Shown here: in pieces, positions 43,417 to 52,174 of the stretch
How the letters are laid out: each line of letters opens with the position of its first letter
How positions within the stretch are numbered: position 1 is the stretch's first letter
Assembly (NCBI RefSeq): GCF_018861905.1
Contig: NZ_JAHLDU010000009.1
Coordinates: 124,001 to 188,000, forward strand
Length of the DNA: 64,000 nt
Direction: 5' to 3'
Origin: Clostridium sp. DSM 17811
Lineage (GTDB): Bacteria; Bacillota; Clostridia; Clostridiales; Clostridiaceae
Notes under the pieces: generated by a model
Databases searched by the model: none
Told to the model about the DNA's origin: nothing
Seen by the model: only the letters and a program-made list of their open reading frames with translations
Made by a program: the position numbers and the translations under genes

Positions 43417-44394
43417 ATGTTAGAAATTAAAAGAAAATCATTAAGGAAATTATTTAAAAGATCACTAGCGGTTGTTACTGTATTAACAATGAGCTTAGGT
43501 GTAGTTGCCTGTGGTAATACAGATTCCGGCGCTAGTAAACAGAAAACAATAGCATTTATTCCACCATCTTTAGTAAGTCCATTCTATGCTTCATCAGTTG
43601 AAGGAGCAAAAGCTGAAGCTACTAAAGAAGGTTATACACTTAAAGTATTAGCACCACAAACAGAAGACGATTTCAATGGACTGTTAAAAATAGTTGAAGA
43701 TGTTGTAACACAGAAGGTAGATGGTATTTCAATATGTACAACAGATAATAAAACTATGGCCGCTGTTGTAAAAACAGCAAATGCTGCGAAGATACCCGTA
43801 GTTGTTTTCAATTCTCTAAGTCCAATAGAAGGTGCAGATGTTTATTCCTATGTTGGATATGATCAAAAAAATGCAGGTGCTCAAGCAGCTGAGTATTTAG
43901 GTACCAAGTTAAAAGGAAAACAAGTTAATGTGGGAATACTAGAAGGTCTACCAGGAGTATTTACAGACAACAGAAAAGGTGGCTTTGTAGATGAAGCTAA
44001 GAAATATAGTAATATAAAAATTGTGGCTACACAACCTGCAAACTGGGAAAGAGAAAAGGGAATGAACGTTGCAACTAATATGTATCAAGCAAATAAAACT
44101 ATAAACGTATTTTATGGTTTAAGTGATGAAATGGCTATAGGAGCGACTCAAGCTTTTAAATCCGTAGGTATTAAGGATGGAATTACTATTGGTATAGATG
44201 GTAATCCTGCTACAATGGATTCGATTTCTAAAGGAGAGACAACCGCTACTGTTTACACAAGTCCAAAGGAAATTGGAACACAAAGTATAGTTGACTGTGG
44301 TAAAGCAATTAAAGGATTAAAAGTTCAAAATAAAATGCATCAAATTAAAACTTTAGTTGTTGACAAAAGTCTTGTAAGTAAATATATAAAGTAA
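43417..44394 (+). CDS. CUT2 sugar-binding lipoprotein (RbsB/AraF type)
   Basis: A 325-residue periplasmic-binding-protein-type receptor of the ribose/arabinose class. A lipoprotein signal ends at MSLGVVAC (C32). The mature fold starts KTIAFIPPSLVSPFYASSVEGAKAEA and includes VDGISICTTDNKTMAAVVKTAN and GIDGNPATMDSISKGE. Control by the adjacent AraR operator points to L-arabinose as the ligand, though other pentoses are possible. GGGGGAGG precedes the ATG. It is first gene of a three-gene importer operon, followed by a stable intercistronic hairpin. Confidence 0.9.
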   Translation: MLEIKRKSLRKLFKRSLAVVTVLTMSLGVVACGNTDSGASKQKTIAFIPPSLVSPFYASSVEGAKAEATKEGYTLKVLAPQTEDDFNGLLKIVEDVVTQKVDGISICTTDNKTMAAVVKTANAAKIPVVVFNSLSPIEGADVYSYVGYDQKNAGAQAAEYLGTKLKGKQVNVGILEGLPGVFTDNRKGGFVDEAKKYSNIKIVATQPANWEREKGMNVATNMYQANKTINVFYGLSDEMAIGATQAFKSVGIKDGITIGIDGNPATMDSISKGETTATVYTSPKEIGTQSIVDCGKAIKGLKVQNKMHQIKTLVVDKSLVSKYIK

Positions 44395-44421
44395 TATGAA
44401 GTTTATAATAAACAAGTATAT

Positions 44422-44456
44422 GATACTAAATATAACGTTAAGTTATATTTAGTATC
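44422..44456 (+). promoter_or_regulatory. Intercistronic hairpin between CUT2 binding protein and ATPase genes
   Basis: GATACTAAATATAAC pairs perfectly with GTTATATTTAGTATC around GTTAA. No T-run follows, and the ATPase ribosome site starts 6 bp later. Likely protects the upstream mRNA 3' end, as with the stem-loop at 34822. Confidence 0.65.
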
Positions 44457-44476
44457 TATAAAAAGGAGGAATAGTC

Positions 44477-45976
44477 TTGTCAGAGCAAGTTTTGAAAATG
44501 GAAAGAATTTCAAAGAGCTTTTCTGGAGTAAAAGTATTAAAAAATGCTGGAGTTGAAGTAAACAAGGGTGAAGTGCAAATTCTACTCGGTGAGAATGGAG
44601 CAGGCAAGTCTACATTAATGAAAATTCTTTCTGGAGCATACACAAAAGATGGCGGAGATATTATTATCAAGGGTAAAAAGGTTGAAATCAACTCACCAAA
44701 AGATGCAGAGAAATTGGGGATTAGTATAATATATCAAGAATTCAACCTAGTGCCATTTATGACAGTAGCCGAAAACATATATTTAGGACGAGAACCTATG
44801 TCAAATATTCCTGGTAAAATAGATTTTGAAAAAATGTATAGCGATGCACAAAATGCCCTCGACTATCTTAATGTGGATATAGATACAAGAAAATTGGTTA
44901 AAGATTTAGGAATTGCGAAGCAGCAAATGGTTGAAATAGCAAAGGCTTTATCCTTAAAATCAGAAATTATCATAATGGATGAACCAACTGCAGCACTTAC
45001 AGATAAAGAAATTGATTATTTGTTCAAGATAATTAGAAAAATAAAATCTGAAGGGGTTTCTATTATATATATTTCCCATAGACTAGAAGAGTTTGTACAA
45101 ATTGGTGATAGAGTCACTATTATGAGGGATGGAGCAACTATAACAACAGTTGCTATTAAGGATACATCAATAGATGAATTAATAAAATTAATGGTTGGTA
45201 GAGAAATTAAAAATAAATATCCTAAGGTAGACGTGAAACCAGGCAAGGAATTATTAAATGTTAAAAGTCTATCAAAAGAAGGCGTATTTAAAAACATTAG
45301 CTTTAATTTAAGAGAAGGTGAAATACTTGGTTTCTCCGGACTCATGGGCGCCGGAAGAACAGAAGTAATGAGAGCTCTGTTTGGAGTGGATGAATTTGAT
45401 TCAGGAGAAATATATATAGCTGGCAAGAAAGTAACTATTAAATCACCAATACAAGCAATAAAAAATGGACTAGGTTTTGTAACTGAAAATCGTAGGGATG
45501 AAGGCTTAGTCTTACCAATGGACGTTGGCAACAATATCACATTAGCAACACTTAATAATTATTGTAAAAATCCAATAATGATTAATCATGAGAAAGAGGT
45601 TAAAGACATAAAAGAATATATGTCTTTATTAGATATTAGAGCATCAGGGCCGTTTCAAAAGGCTGGTACATTAAGTGGTGGAAATCAACAAAAGATCGTT
45701 ATTGCAAAGTGGCTTTCATCTAATTCTAAAATTTTGATTGTAGATGAGCCTACTCGTGGAATTGATGTTGGTGCTAAAGTTGATATTTACAACATCATGA
45801 ATGATTTAGTTAAAAAAGGAGTTGGAATCATAATGATTTCTTCAGAACTTCCAGAAATTCTGGGTATGAGTGATAGAGTATTAGTAATGTGCAGAGGTAG
45901 TATAACTGGTGAATTAAATATGGAAGAAGCATCTCAAGAAAATATAATGCATTATGCAACGATGGAGGTAAAATAA
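44477..45976 (+). CDS. CUT2 sugar ABC importer ATPase (RbsA/AraG type, tandem ABC)
   Basis: A 499-residue protein with two fused ABC domains. Domain 1 has Walker A GENGAGKST (38-46) and IIIMDEPTAAL. Domain 2 has a degenerate Walker A (GLMGAGRTE), signature LSGGNQQKIVIAKWL and ILIVDEPTRGIDVGAK. An imperfect second P-loop is normal for this family. It powers uptake of the pentose delivered by the preceding receptor. The start is a TTG at 44477 with AAAGGAGGA six bases upstream. Confidence 0.95.
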   Translation: MSEQVLKMERISKSFSGVKVLKNAGVEVNKGEVQILLGENGAGKSTLMKILSGAYTKDGGDIIIKGKKVEINSPKDAEKLGISIIYQEFNLVPFMTVAENIYLGREPMSNIPGKIDFEKMYSDAQNALDYLNVDIDTRKLVKDLGIAKQQMVEIAKALSLKSEIIIMDEPTAALTDKEIDYLFKIIRKIKSEGVSIIYISHRLEEFVQIGDRVTIMRDGATITTVAIKDTSIDELIKLMVGREIKNKYPKVDVKPGKELLNVKSLSKEGVFKNISFNLREGEILGFSGLMGAGRTEVMRALFGVDEFDSGEIYIAGKKVTIKSPIQAIKNGLGFVTENRRDEGLVLPMDVGNNITLATLNNYCKNPIMINHEKEVKDIKEYMSLLDIRASGPFQKAGTLSGGNQQKIVIAKWLSSNSKILIVDEPTRGIDVGAKVDIYNIMNDLVKKGVGIIMISSELPEILGMSDRVLVMCRGSITGELNMEEASQENIMHYATMEVK

Positions 45977-45977
45977 A

Positions 45978-46964
45978 ATGATGAACACAAAAATTAATGG
46001 TAAAAAACAAAACAAAGGTATAATGAGCATTATTGAAAATAGTCTTTTTGGAGTATTTCTTGCATTTGTTTTTTTAGTTGTGATAATGTCAGTACTTTCT
46101 CCAAGTTTTTTATCTTCACAAAATATATTTAATATATTACAGCAAATTGCAGGAATAGGTATTATATCTGTAGGAATGACATTTGTCATCCTTTTAGGTG
46201 GTATTGATTTATCTGTAGGATCTATAGTTGCATTTACTGGTCTTGTAATGGCACTTGCCATGAAGGCAAATGTACCAGTTGGGTTAGCTATACTAATAGG
46301 ACTAGTACTCGGTGGTCTAATTGGTTGTTTAAATGGAGTATTAATTGCTAAATTAAAAATACAACCATTTATTGCCACCCTTGGAACAATGACAATTGCA
46401 AGAGGTCTTGCTTATACCATTACGAATGGACAACCTGTTTACTCATTCTCGAAGAGTTTTAAAGGAATATCAGGTTTTATTGGTTTTGTACCAAAACCAG
46501 CAATTGTAATGTTGATAATATTTGCTTTAGGATATTATGTACTTACTTATACTAAGTTTGGAAGATATGTATATGCTACTGGTGGAAACAAAGTAGCTAG
46601 TAAACTTTCCGGTATAAATGTATTTAAATTAGAAATACTAGTTTACACAATATCAGGAATATGTTGCTCTATTGCTGCAATTTTGCTAACATCAAGACTT
46701 GATTCAGCAGTCCCTGTCGCAGGTAATGGGAATGAACTTGATGCAATAGCAGCTGTTGCTATTGGTGGAACCAGCATGACCGGTGGAGAAGGTCGTATTC
46801 AAGGTACGCTAATTGGAGCTTTGATTATGGGAGTTATAGCCAATGGAATGAACTTGCTAAATATACAACAAGGTCCTCAGTTATTTACTAAAGGTGCAAT
46901 AATTATATTAGCTGTTACCATTGATTTAATTAGAAAAAACGGTAAAAAAAAGCTAACAGCATAA
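45978..46964 (+). CDS. CUT2 sugar ABC importer permease (RbsC/AraH type)
   Basis: A 328-residue permease with eight to ten predicted membrane helices and the family blocks GMTFVILLGGIDLSVGSIVAFTG (~63-85), PFIATLGTMTIARGLAYTITNGQP and AIGGTSMTGGEGRIQGTLIGAL. It starts 1 bp after the ATPase stop, with GGAGGT in the ATPase end, so translation is coupled. One gene suffices for a homodimeric pore. The operon ends in the second copy of the 50-bp repeated hairpin. Confidence 0.95.
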   Translation: MMNTKINGKKQNKGIMSIIENSLFGVFLAFVFLVVIMSVLSPSFLSSQNIFNILQQIAGIGIISVGMTFVILLGGIDLSVGSIVAFTGLVMALAMKANVPVGLAILIGLVLGGLIGCLNGVLIAKLKIQPFIATLGTMTIARGLAYTITNGQPVYSFSKSFKGISGFIGFVPKPAIVMLIIFALGYYVLTYTKFGRYVYATGGNKVASKLSGINVFKLEILVYTISGICCSIAAILLTSRLDSAVPVAGNGNELDAIAAVAIGGTSMTGGEGRIQGTLIGALIMGVIANGMNLLNIQQGPQLFTKGAIIILAVTIDLIRKNGKKKLTA

Positions 46965-46975
46965 AAAATAATGTA

Positions 46976-47025
46976 AAATAACCTATAGAATAGACATTAT
47001 AAACTCTACCTATAGGCTATTTTAT
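46976..47025. terminator. 50-bp repeated hairpin, copy 2
   Basis: AAAATAACCTATAG pairs with CTATAGGCTATTTT with one mismatch. It is 46/50 identical to the hairpin at 41101-41150, in the same orientation, and ends the CUT2 operon. Confidence 0.85.
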
Positions 47026-47053
47026 ATTATTGGATTTATATTCATATTTAATT

Positions 47054-47152
47054 AAAGGGGAACTCCAAATAAGAAACGTAGAAACTATTTAAATTTGTTT
47101 GGAATTACTTAGCGAAGTGAAACGCAATTGTAATAATATATACTGCCCCTTT
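47054..47152. repeat. Truncated member of the fold-back repeat family
   Basis: Bounded by AAAGGGG and CCCCTTT. The right arm GAATTACTTAGCGAAGTGAA followed by AATATATACT matches the right arms of the elements at 49090-49321 and 50509-50739; most of the left arm is missing. It abuts the pepF stop codon. Confidence 0.6.
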
Positions 47153-47153
47153 G

Positions 47154-48953
47154 CTACAGTTCTTTCTCGAGCATCACTAATAATTCATCAAATCTTTTTA
47201 TAGTATCTTCTAAAGGTTTTGGTGATGACATATCTACACCTGCTTTTTTAAGTATATTTATTGGATAATCACTTCCACCACTCTTTAAGAATCCTATATA
47301 TCTTTCTACAGCACTTGCTCCCTCGTTAGTTATCATTTTACTGAAAGAATTAGCAGCTGCAAAACCTGTAGTATATTGGTATACATAAAAATCATTATAA
47401 AAATGAGGAATTCTTGACCATTCCATATCTATTCCTGCATCTACTACCATATCAGGTCCAAAATATTTCACATTTAAATCATGATAAATTTTACATAAGT
47501 CCTCTGGTGATAACGGATTACCCTGTTCAATTTTTTCATGCGTTACCTTTTCGAATTCTGCAAACATGCACTGTCTAAATACTGTAGTTCTTATTCCCTC
47601 TAATTGTTGATTTATTAGGAATAATTTCTTTTTCTTATCATTCTCATTTTTAATTTGATAATCTATTAATAAACATTCATTAGTTATAGATGCAACTTCT
47701 GCGCAAAATAACTCATACCCTGAATATATGTATGGTTGAGTTTTTCTTGAATAATATGAATGAATAGAGTGTCCCATTTCGTGAACAAGCGTAGATACAT
47801 CATTTAATTGATAATTATAATTCAAAAGCACATATGGCATACTATCAAAACAGCCCCAAGAATATGCTCCAGATCGTTTACCTTTATTTTGGAATACATC
47901 TACCCATCCCTCATTAATACCTTCTTTGAAGATGCCTAAATACTCTTGTCCTAGTGGCTTAATACCCTCGAGTGCTATTTTAACTGCATCTTCATATTCA
48001 ATATGATTTTCCTCTGCATCAATTATAGGCACATATAAATCGTACATATGCATTTCATCAAGCCCCAGAAGCTTCTTCTTAATGCTTACATACCTATGAA
48101 GTGATGATAAGTTTTTATTTATAGTATCAACTACATTATCATAAACCTTTACTGGAATATTATTAGGTTTTAAAGAACTTTCAAGTGCACAGGAATAATT
48201 TCTTGTTTTTGCATTAAATATAAAGTTCTTTATCGAAGATGTTAAAGATGCTGTTAAAGTATTACTAAATCCTTTATATGTTGAAAATAACGTTTCAAAA
48301 GCATCTTTTCTTACTCTTCTATCCTTTGATTTTATAAAATTGCTATAGTTTCCTTCAGTTAATTCGACCTCATTACCCTTTTCATCCTTTATACACGGAA
48401 ATGTCATGTCTGCATTTGTAAGCATTCCAAATATGTTTCCTGGTGCACTTAAACAATCACTAACAGACGCCAAAAGTTTTTCTGCCTCTGCACTTAGTGT
48501 ATGATCCTTTTGATTTATAATATCCGCTAAATAAAATTCATATAGTTTAAGCTTTGGAAACTTAACTATTGCCTCATCAACTGCTCTCTCAGGTAATGAT
48601 AATAATTCAGGAATAAAAAATGCAGTTGCACTAGAAACTTCTGCGCCATAAGTATCGATCTTATTTTTTAGAACTTGAAATTCAGCCTTGCCTGTATCCT
48701 CATCTCCTCTTAAATGTGCATACACAAGCAATTTATCTAAGAGTCTTTCAATTTCTACGTTGCTTTCTAAAAATGATAGCAACTCCTCAGGGGTACCTAA
48801 TTTACCTGAGAATTTTTTCATACTTGGCACTTTAGCCCTTAGTATTTCAAAATCTTTTTCCCACTCCGCTGAATTCTCATATATCTTTTCAACATTCCAC
48901 TTATACTTGCTATCGACTTGATCTCTCGTTTTAAGTTTTTGTACTTCACTCAC
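47154..48953 (-). CDS. pepF: Oligoendopeptidase F (M3B metallopeptidase)
   Basis: A 599-residue cytoplasmic zinc peptidase that cleaves short oligopeptides, used in peptide nutrition or signal-peptide turnover. The zinc motif HEMGH is at 391-395, with the distal glutamate in ELFCAEVASITNE about 25 residues on. The N-terminal PepF lid (DQVDSKYKWNVEKIYENSAEW, KLGTPEELLSFL) and the C-terminal YQYTTGFAAANSFSK and FLKSGGSDYPINILKKAGVD blocks are diagnostic. The start is a GTG at 48953 behind AGAGGGA. Fold-back repeats flank it on both sides. Confidence 0.96.
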   Translation of the reverse strand: MSEVQKLKTRDQVDSKYKWNVEKIYENSAEWEKDFEILRAKVPSMKKFSGKLGTPEELLSFLESNVEIERLLDKLLVYAHLRGDEDTGKAEFQVLKNKIDTYGAEVSSATAFFIPELLSLPERAVDEAIVKFPKLKLYEFYLADIINQKDHTLSAEAEKLLASVSDCLSAPGNIFGMLTNADMTFPCIKDEKGNEVELTEGNYSNFIKSKDRRVRKDAFETLFSTYKGFSNTLTASLTSSIKNFIFNAKTRNYSCALESSLKPNNIPVKVYDNVVDTINKNLSSLHRYVSIKKKLLGLDEMHMYDLYVPIIDAEENHIEYEDAVKIALEGIKPLGQEYLGIFKEGINEGWVDVFQNKGKRSGAYSWGCFDSMPYVLLNYNYQLNDVSTLVHEMGHSIHSYYSRKTQPYIYSGYELFCAEVASITNECLLIDYQIKNENDKKKKLFLINQQLEGIRTTVFRQCMFAEFEKVTHEKIEQGNPLSPEDLCKIYHDLNVKYFGPDMVVDAGIDMEWSRIPHFYNDFYVYQYTTGFAAANSFSKMITNEGASAVERYIGFLKSGGSDYPINILKKAGVDMSSPKPLEDTIKRFDELLVMLEKEL

Positions 48954-49089
48954 TAAAATTTCCCTCTTTCATTTTTTGAATTTAAAATCAACTTTGCTAG
49001 ATTAATCTACATAGAATAGAAAACAACATAATATATTTATATTATCCTATATTTGAAAAAATAACCATACACTAATAAACTATACTCCC

Positions 49090-49321
49090 TTTTTTATAGA
49101 TTATGCTAACAAAAGTATATATTGCGTAGAATGCATTTGAACTAGCTTTAGTAATTCCTAATTTATTTTATTTATAGGTGCGTTAATAAAAGTACATGTT
49201 TGAGCGCATGCGAGTTTGTACTTTTTAGCAACTGTACATAAAATAAATTATAGAATTACTTAGCGAAGTGAAAGCATTCCTAGTAATATATACTTTAGCT
49301 TATGGCATAATCTATGAAAAG
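49090..49321. mobile_element. Fold-back (MITE-like) element A, ~230 bp
   Basis: The whole segment is an imperfect hairpin. Outer ends are ATAGATTATGCTAACAAAAG (left) and, as reverse complement of the right, ATAGATTATGCCATAAGC. Inner arms AATTTATTTTATTTATAGGT and AATTTATTTTATGTACAGTT pair around a GCGCATGCG centre. It contains no coding frame. It is ~90% identical to the copy at 50509-50739 and occupies most of the lipase-pepF gap. Confidence 0.75.
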
Positions 49322-49348
49322 GTACTTATATTATGGGATTGATATACA

Positions 49349-50275
49349 TTAAACATGTGCATTAATCCATTTTATTATATCAGTAGTTACTTCATCTTTA
49401 TTGATTTCATGAAGCATTTCATGGCGTCCATCTTTATAAAGTTTATAAGTCAGATCCTTAACTCCATGTTTCTCATAAGTCTTAACAAGTTTTAAATTAC
49501 CTTTCCCATTTTTTCCTACAGGATCCTTATCTCCTCCAAAAATATAGATAGGTAAATTATTAGGAATGTTTTTTATTTCCTCTGCATCTTCTACACTCTT
49601 AAGTCCACTTAAAAAATCATAGAAAAAGCCCGCCGTAAAAACCGCCCCACAATATGGATTTTCTATATATTTATCCACTTCTTTATTATCTCGACTTAGC
49701 CAATCAAAGAGTGTTCTATTTGGTTTAAAAAAATTATTATTACTTCCAAAAATCAATTTATTTAAATTAATACTTTTAGCATTTCTTCCCTTTCTTATAA
49801 TCTCTACTTTTGATGCTATTCTTCCTATATCAACAATAATTCCCCGCTTGCCGCAAGTCCCTGTAAGAATAACACCTTTTAATTCACTTCCATATAAACA
49901 AATATATCTTTGTGTTAAGAAGGATCCCATACTATGCCCAAATAAAAATATAGGTAACGTCATATTTTCTTCTTTAATAATATTATTTAGTCTATGCATG
50001 TCCTCAACCATTGAATTAAAGCCATCCTCACCTAATTCTCCTAAAGTCTCTATTTTCCCTGCAGTTTCCCCATGACCCCTATGATCATTAGCATAAACAA
50101 CAAATCCATTTTTTGTTAGATTGTTTGCAAAATCTTCATACCTAGATGCTGTCTCCGCCATTCCATGTGCTAATTGAACCACACCCTTAACCTGCATATC
50201 CACATTCGGCATCCATTTGTATACAAATATTTCTAAACCATCCTTACCCTTAAACGTAAAACTTTCTGCTATCAT
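49349..50275 (-). CDS. Alpha/beta hydrolase, monoacylglycerol-lipase/lysophospholipase-like
   Basis: A 308-residue serine hydrolase of the Hydrolase_4/serine aminopeptidase S33 group. The nucleophile elbow is GHSMGS (S115), the acid is in IYIFGGDKDPVG (~D256) and the histidine in KDGRHEMLHEI (~287). VQLAHGMAETASRYEDFA (~33-50) with the HG oxyanion motif and YANDHRGHGETAG (~61-73) are typical of lysophospholipase L2/monoglyceride lipases. GGGGGAGA precedes the ATG. It has no signal peptide, so it acts in the cytoplasm. The gene is bracketed by two same-orientation fold-back elements. Confidence 0.9.
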   Translation of the reverse strand: MIAESFTFKGKDGLEIFVYKWMPNVDMQVKGVVQLAHGMAETASRYEDFANNLTKNGFVVYANDHRGHGETAGKIETLGELGEDGFNSMVEDMHRLNNIIKEENMTLPIFLFGHSMGSFLTQRYICLYGSELKGVILTGTCGKRGIIVDIGRIASKVEIIRKGRNAKSINLNKLIFGSNNNFFKPNRTLFDWLSRDNKEVDKYIENPYCGAVFTAGFFYDFLSGLKSVEDAEEIKNIPNNLPIYIFGGDKDPVGKNGKGNLKLVKTYEKHGVKDLTYKLYKDGRHEMLHEINKDEVTTDIIKWINAHV

Positions 50276-50326
50276 ACTCTCCCCCCTGTTATTTTATTCT
50301 TACATTTAATAATATTTTTATGTTGA

Positions 50327-50506
50327 GAAATAACTCAGCGAAGTTAAAGTTACTTTTTCTTAGATTATGCTAACAAAAGTATATATAACATAGAATGAAT
50401 TTGAACTAAACTTAGTAATTCTTAATTTATTTTATTTACGGATACACGAAAGAAAATACATATTTAAGCAAGCTCAAGTTTGTATTTTTAATAGTTATAC
50501 ATAATG
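50327..50506. repeat. Degraded fold-back element (left half plus stray right-arm piece)
   Basis: CTTAGATTATGCTAACAAAA (from 50359) begins a copy matching the first ~150 bp of element A, up to ATAGTTATACATAATG, where it is interrupted by the intact copy B. A stray right-arm fragment AACTCAGCGAAGTTAAAG lies just before it (50332-50349). Confidence 0.6.
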
Positions 50507-50508
50507 TC

Positions 50509-50739
50509 CTTTTTCTTAGATTATGCTAACAAAAGTATATGTTGTGTAGAATGCATTTGAACTAGCCTAGTAATTCTTAATTTATTTTATTTACAGATGC
50601 GTTAATAAAAGTACATGTTTGAGCGCATGCGAGTTTGTACTTTTTAGCAACTGTAAATAAAATAAATTTTAGAATTACTTAGCGAAGTGAAAGCATTGGA
50701 GCAATATATGCTTTTAGTTATAGCATAATCTATGAAAAA
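50509..50739. mobile_element. Fold-back (MITE-like) element B, ~230 bp
   Basis: A full-length copy of element A (about 90% identical by eye), same orientation, with terminal TTAGATTATGCTAACAAAAG and GCATAATCTATGAAAA. It directly follows the truncated copy, suggesting one element inserted next to or into another. No coding capacity. Confidence 0.75.
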
Positions 50740-50772
50740 CTACTTATCTCGTATTATACTTTTAAATACAAA

Positions 50773-50833
50773 AAAGCCACACTAATTAAATCTACTGCTT
50801 AATAGACTTGATAGTGTGGCTCTCATTTTTTTT
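50773..50833. terminator. Terminator downstream of the small hypothetical gene
   Basis: AGCCACACTA pairs with TAGTGTGGCT around a ~27-nt loop containing CTACT..AATAG inner pairing. T-rich runs are on both sides. Confidence 0.8.
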
Positions 50834-50961
50834 AGCCATATTTCATGTTTCATATTTACTCTCAATAAAATTATATCACTAAAATACACATTTGAAAAGT
50901 AATATTACACAATTCTGAAAATTAATATTACATTAAACTATCTTTTTAAACATATTCATCC

Positions 50962-51324
50962 TTATTTCTCTAATACCTTATATTCAACCTCTATATATTT
51001 ATCCTCATCATAAAATTCATCAGATTGTCCATAAATCTTAACGTTTGTATTTGTCGCATTTTCAGCAATATATTTTGCAGTATGCACCGTAACATCAATG
51101 GTCTTATCTATTAGAACAGCTGTTACTGCTCCTGCTATTTTTGAAGTTTTTGAAGCTACCCTACCAAGTATAACACTATACTTCTTCGTATTTTTAGCCA
51201 ATTTATCCTTACCTGAAATTCCTGCAATAGACGATATGACATTCCCTGTTAGTTCAATACCCAATTCTGCAGTATTACCAACTAATTTTGAAGCATCATA
51301 TACCGCTTTCCCAATAATTGTCAT
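50962..51324 (-). CDS. Small hypothetical protein
   Basis: A 120-residue protein I do not recognise. Residues ~1-85 are alanine/isoleucine/glycine-rich with amphipathic helix character (AVYDASKLVGNTAELGIELTG, ASKTSKIAGAVTAVLIDKTID), with no clear membrane segment of full length. The tail is acidic and tyrosine-rich (DEFYDEDKYIEVEYKVLEK). The start is the ATG at 51324, behind GGTGTGGTG; a GTG at 51336 overlaps that site. It is divergent from the flavin reductase-like gene and monocistronic. Confidence 0.65.
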   Translation of the reverse strand: MTIIGKAVYDASKLVGNTAELGIELTGNVISSIAGISGKDKLAKNTKKYSVILGRVASKTSKIAGAVTAVLIDKTIDVTVHTAKYIAENATNTNVKIYGQSDEFYDEDKYIEVEYKVLEK

Positions 51325-51535
51325 AATAATCACCACACCTATATTAATACTCTTATAATCATTATACCATATTATTATAAAATTATTACTAATGAATTTG
51401 GTAAAAATTATAAAGTCTTTTTAGCAAACATTCAAGACTGTATAAATCTTTTAAGATATTGTATAATATATAATGTTATATAAAAACAAGAGACATACCT
51501 TATAATGTATGTTAAAAATATAGAGGTGAAAATAC

Positions 51536-52138
51536 ATGATAAAAACCATATTTAAAGGTAGCGCAATGTTAAATCCCGTTCCTGTAGTATTAATTACATC
51601 AAAAAATAAAGAAGGTAAAATAAATGTTTTTACAGTAGCATGGATAGGAATGGCTTGTACAAAACCGCCAATGATAACTGTAGCTATAAGACCTGAGAGA
51701 CTTTCCTATGATTACATAAAAGAAAGTGGTGACTTTGTAGTAAATCTACCTACATCAAAAATGACTCGTGAAGTTGATTATTGCGGAGTGCGTTCTGGTA
51801 AACAAGTAGATAAGATTCATGAGATGAACTTTAAAATGGACAACGCAAAAGATGTCATAGCACCAATAATATCTGACTGCCCTATATCTTTAGAGTGCAA
51901 AGTTAAAAGCATTACCCCTTTAGGTACACATGATTTGTTTTTAGCTGAAATAGTAAATACTCATGTTGATAATACTTTAATAGATGATCTTGGAAAAATA
52001 CACTTTGAAATGGCAGATCTCATTACTTATTCTCATGGGGAATATTTTAGTGTTAATTCTAAACCTTTAGGTAAATTCGGTTACTCAGTTCAGAAAAAAA
52101 CAAAACCAAAGAAAAGTAAACATAAAAATAAAGCCTGA
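51536..52138 (+). CDS. Flavin reductase-like FMN-binding protein
   Basis: A 200-residue split-barrel FMN-binding protein of the flavin reductase/DIM6-NTAB family. Characteristic blocks are NPVPVVLITSKNKEGKINVFTVAW (~13-36), KPPMITVAIRPERLSYDYIKESGDFVVNLP (~44-73) and PISLECKVKSI. The C-terminal tail is very lysine-rich (KKTKPKKSKHKNKA). Members reduce flavins or serve as electron carriers such as clostridial flavoredoxins; the partner cannot be told. GAGGTG precedes the ATG. The stop codon lies within the terminator stem. Confidence 0.88.
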   Translation: MIKTIFKGSAMLNPVPVVLITSKNKEGKINVFTVAWIGMACTKPPMITVAIRPERLSYDYIKESGDFVVNLPTSKMTREVDYCGVRSGKQVDKIHEMNFKMDNAKDVIAPIISDCPISLECKVKSITPLGTHDLFLAEIVNTHVDNTLIDDLGKIHFEMADLITYSHGEYFSVNSKPLGKFGYSVQKKTKPKKSKHKNKA

Positions 52139-52157
52139 TTTCTCAGACTTTATTTTT
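52124..52157. terminator. Terminator overlapping the end of the flavin reductase-like gene
   Basis: AAAAATAAAGCCTGA pairs with TCAGACTTTATTTTT around TTTC. T-rich on the plus side, and it also faces the end of the convergent SPFH gene. Confidence 0.75.
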
Positions 52158-52174
52158 ATATCTATTTTTATTCA

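Noticed and set aside
45016-46378. Antisense frames opposite the CUT2 ATPase and permease genes (45016-45540, 45914-46378)
   Set aside because: Shadows of well-identified coding sequence with no independent start signals or recognisable product.
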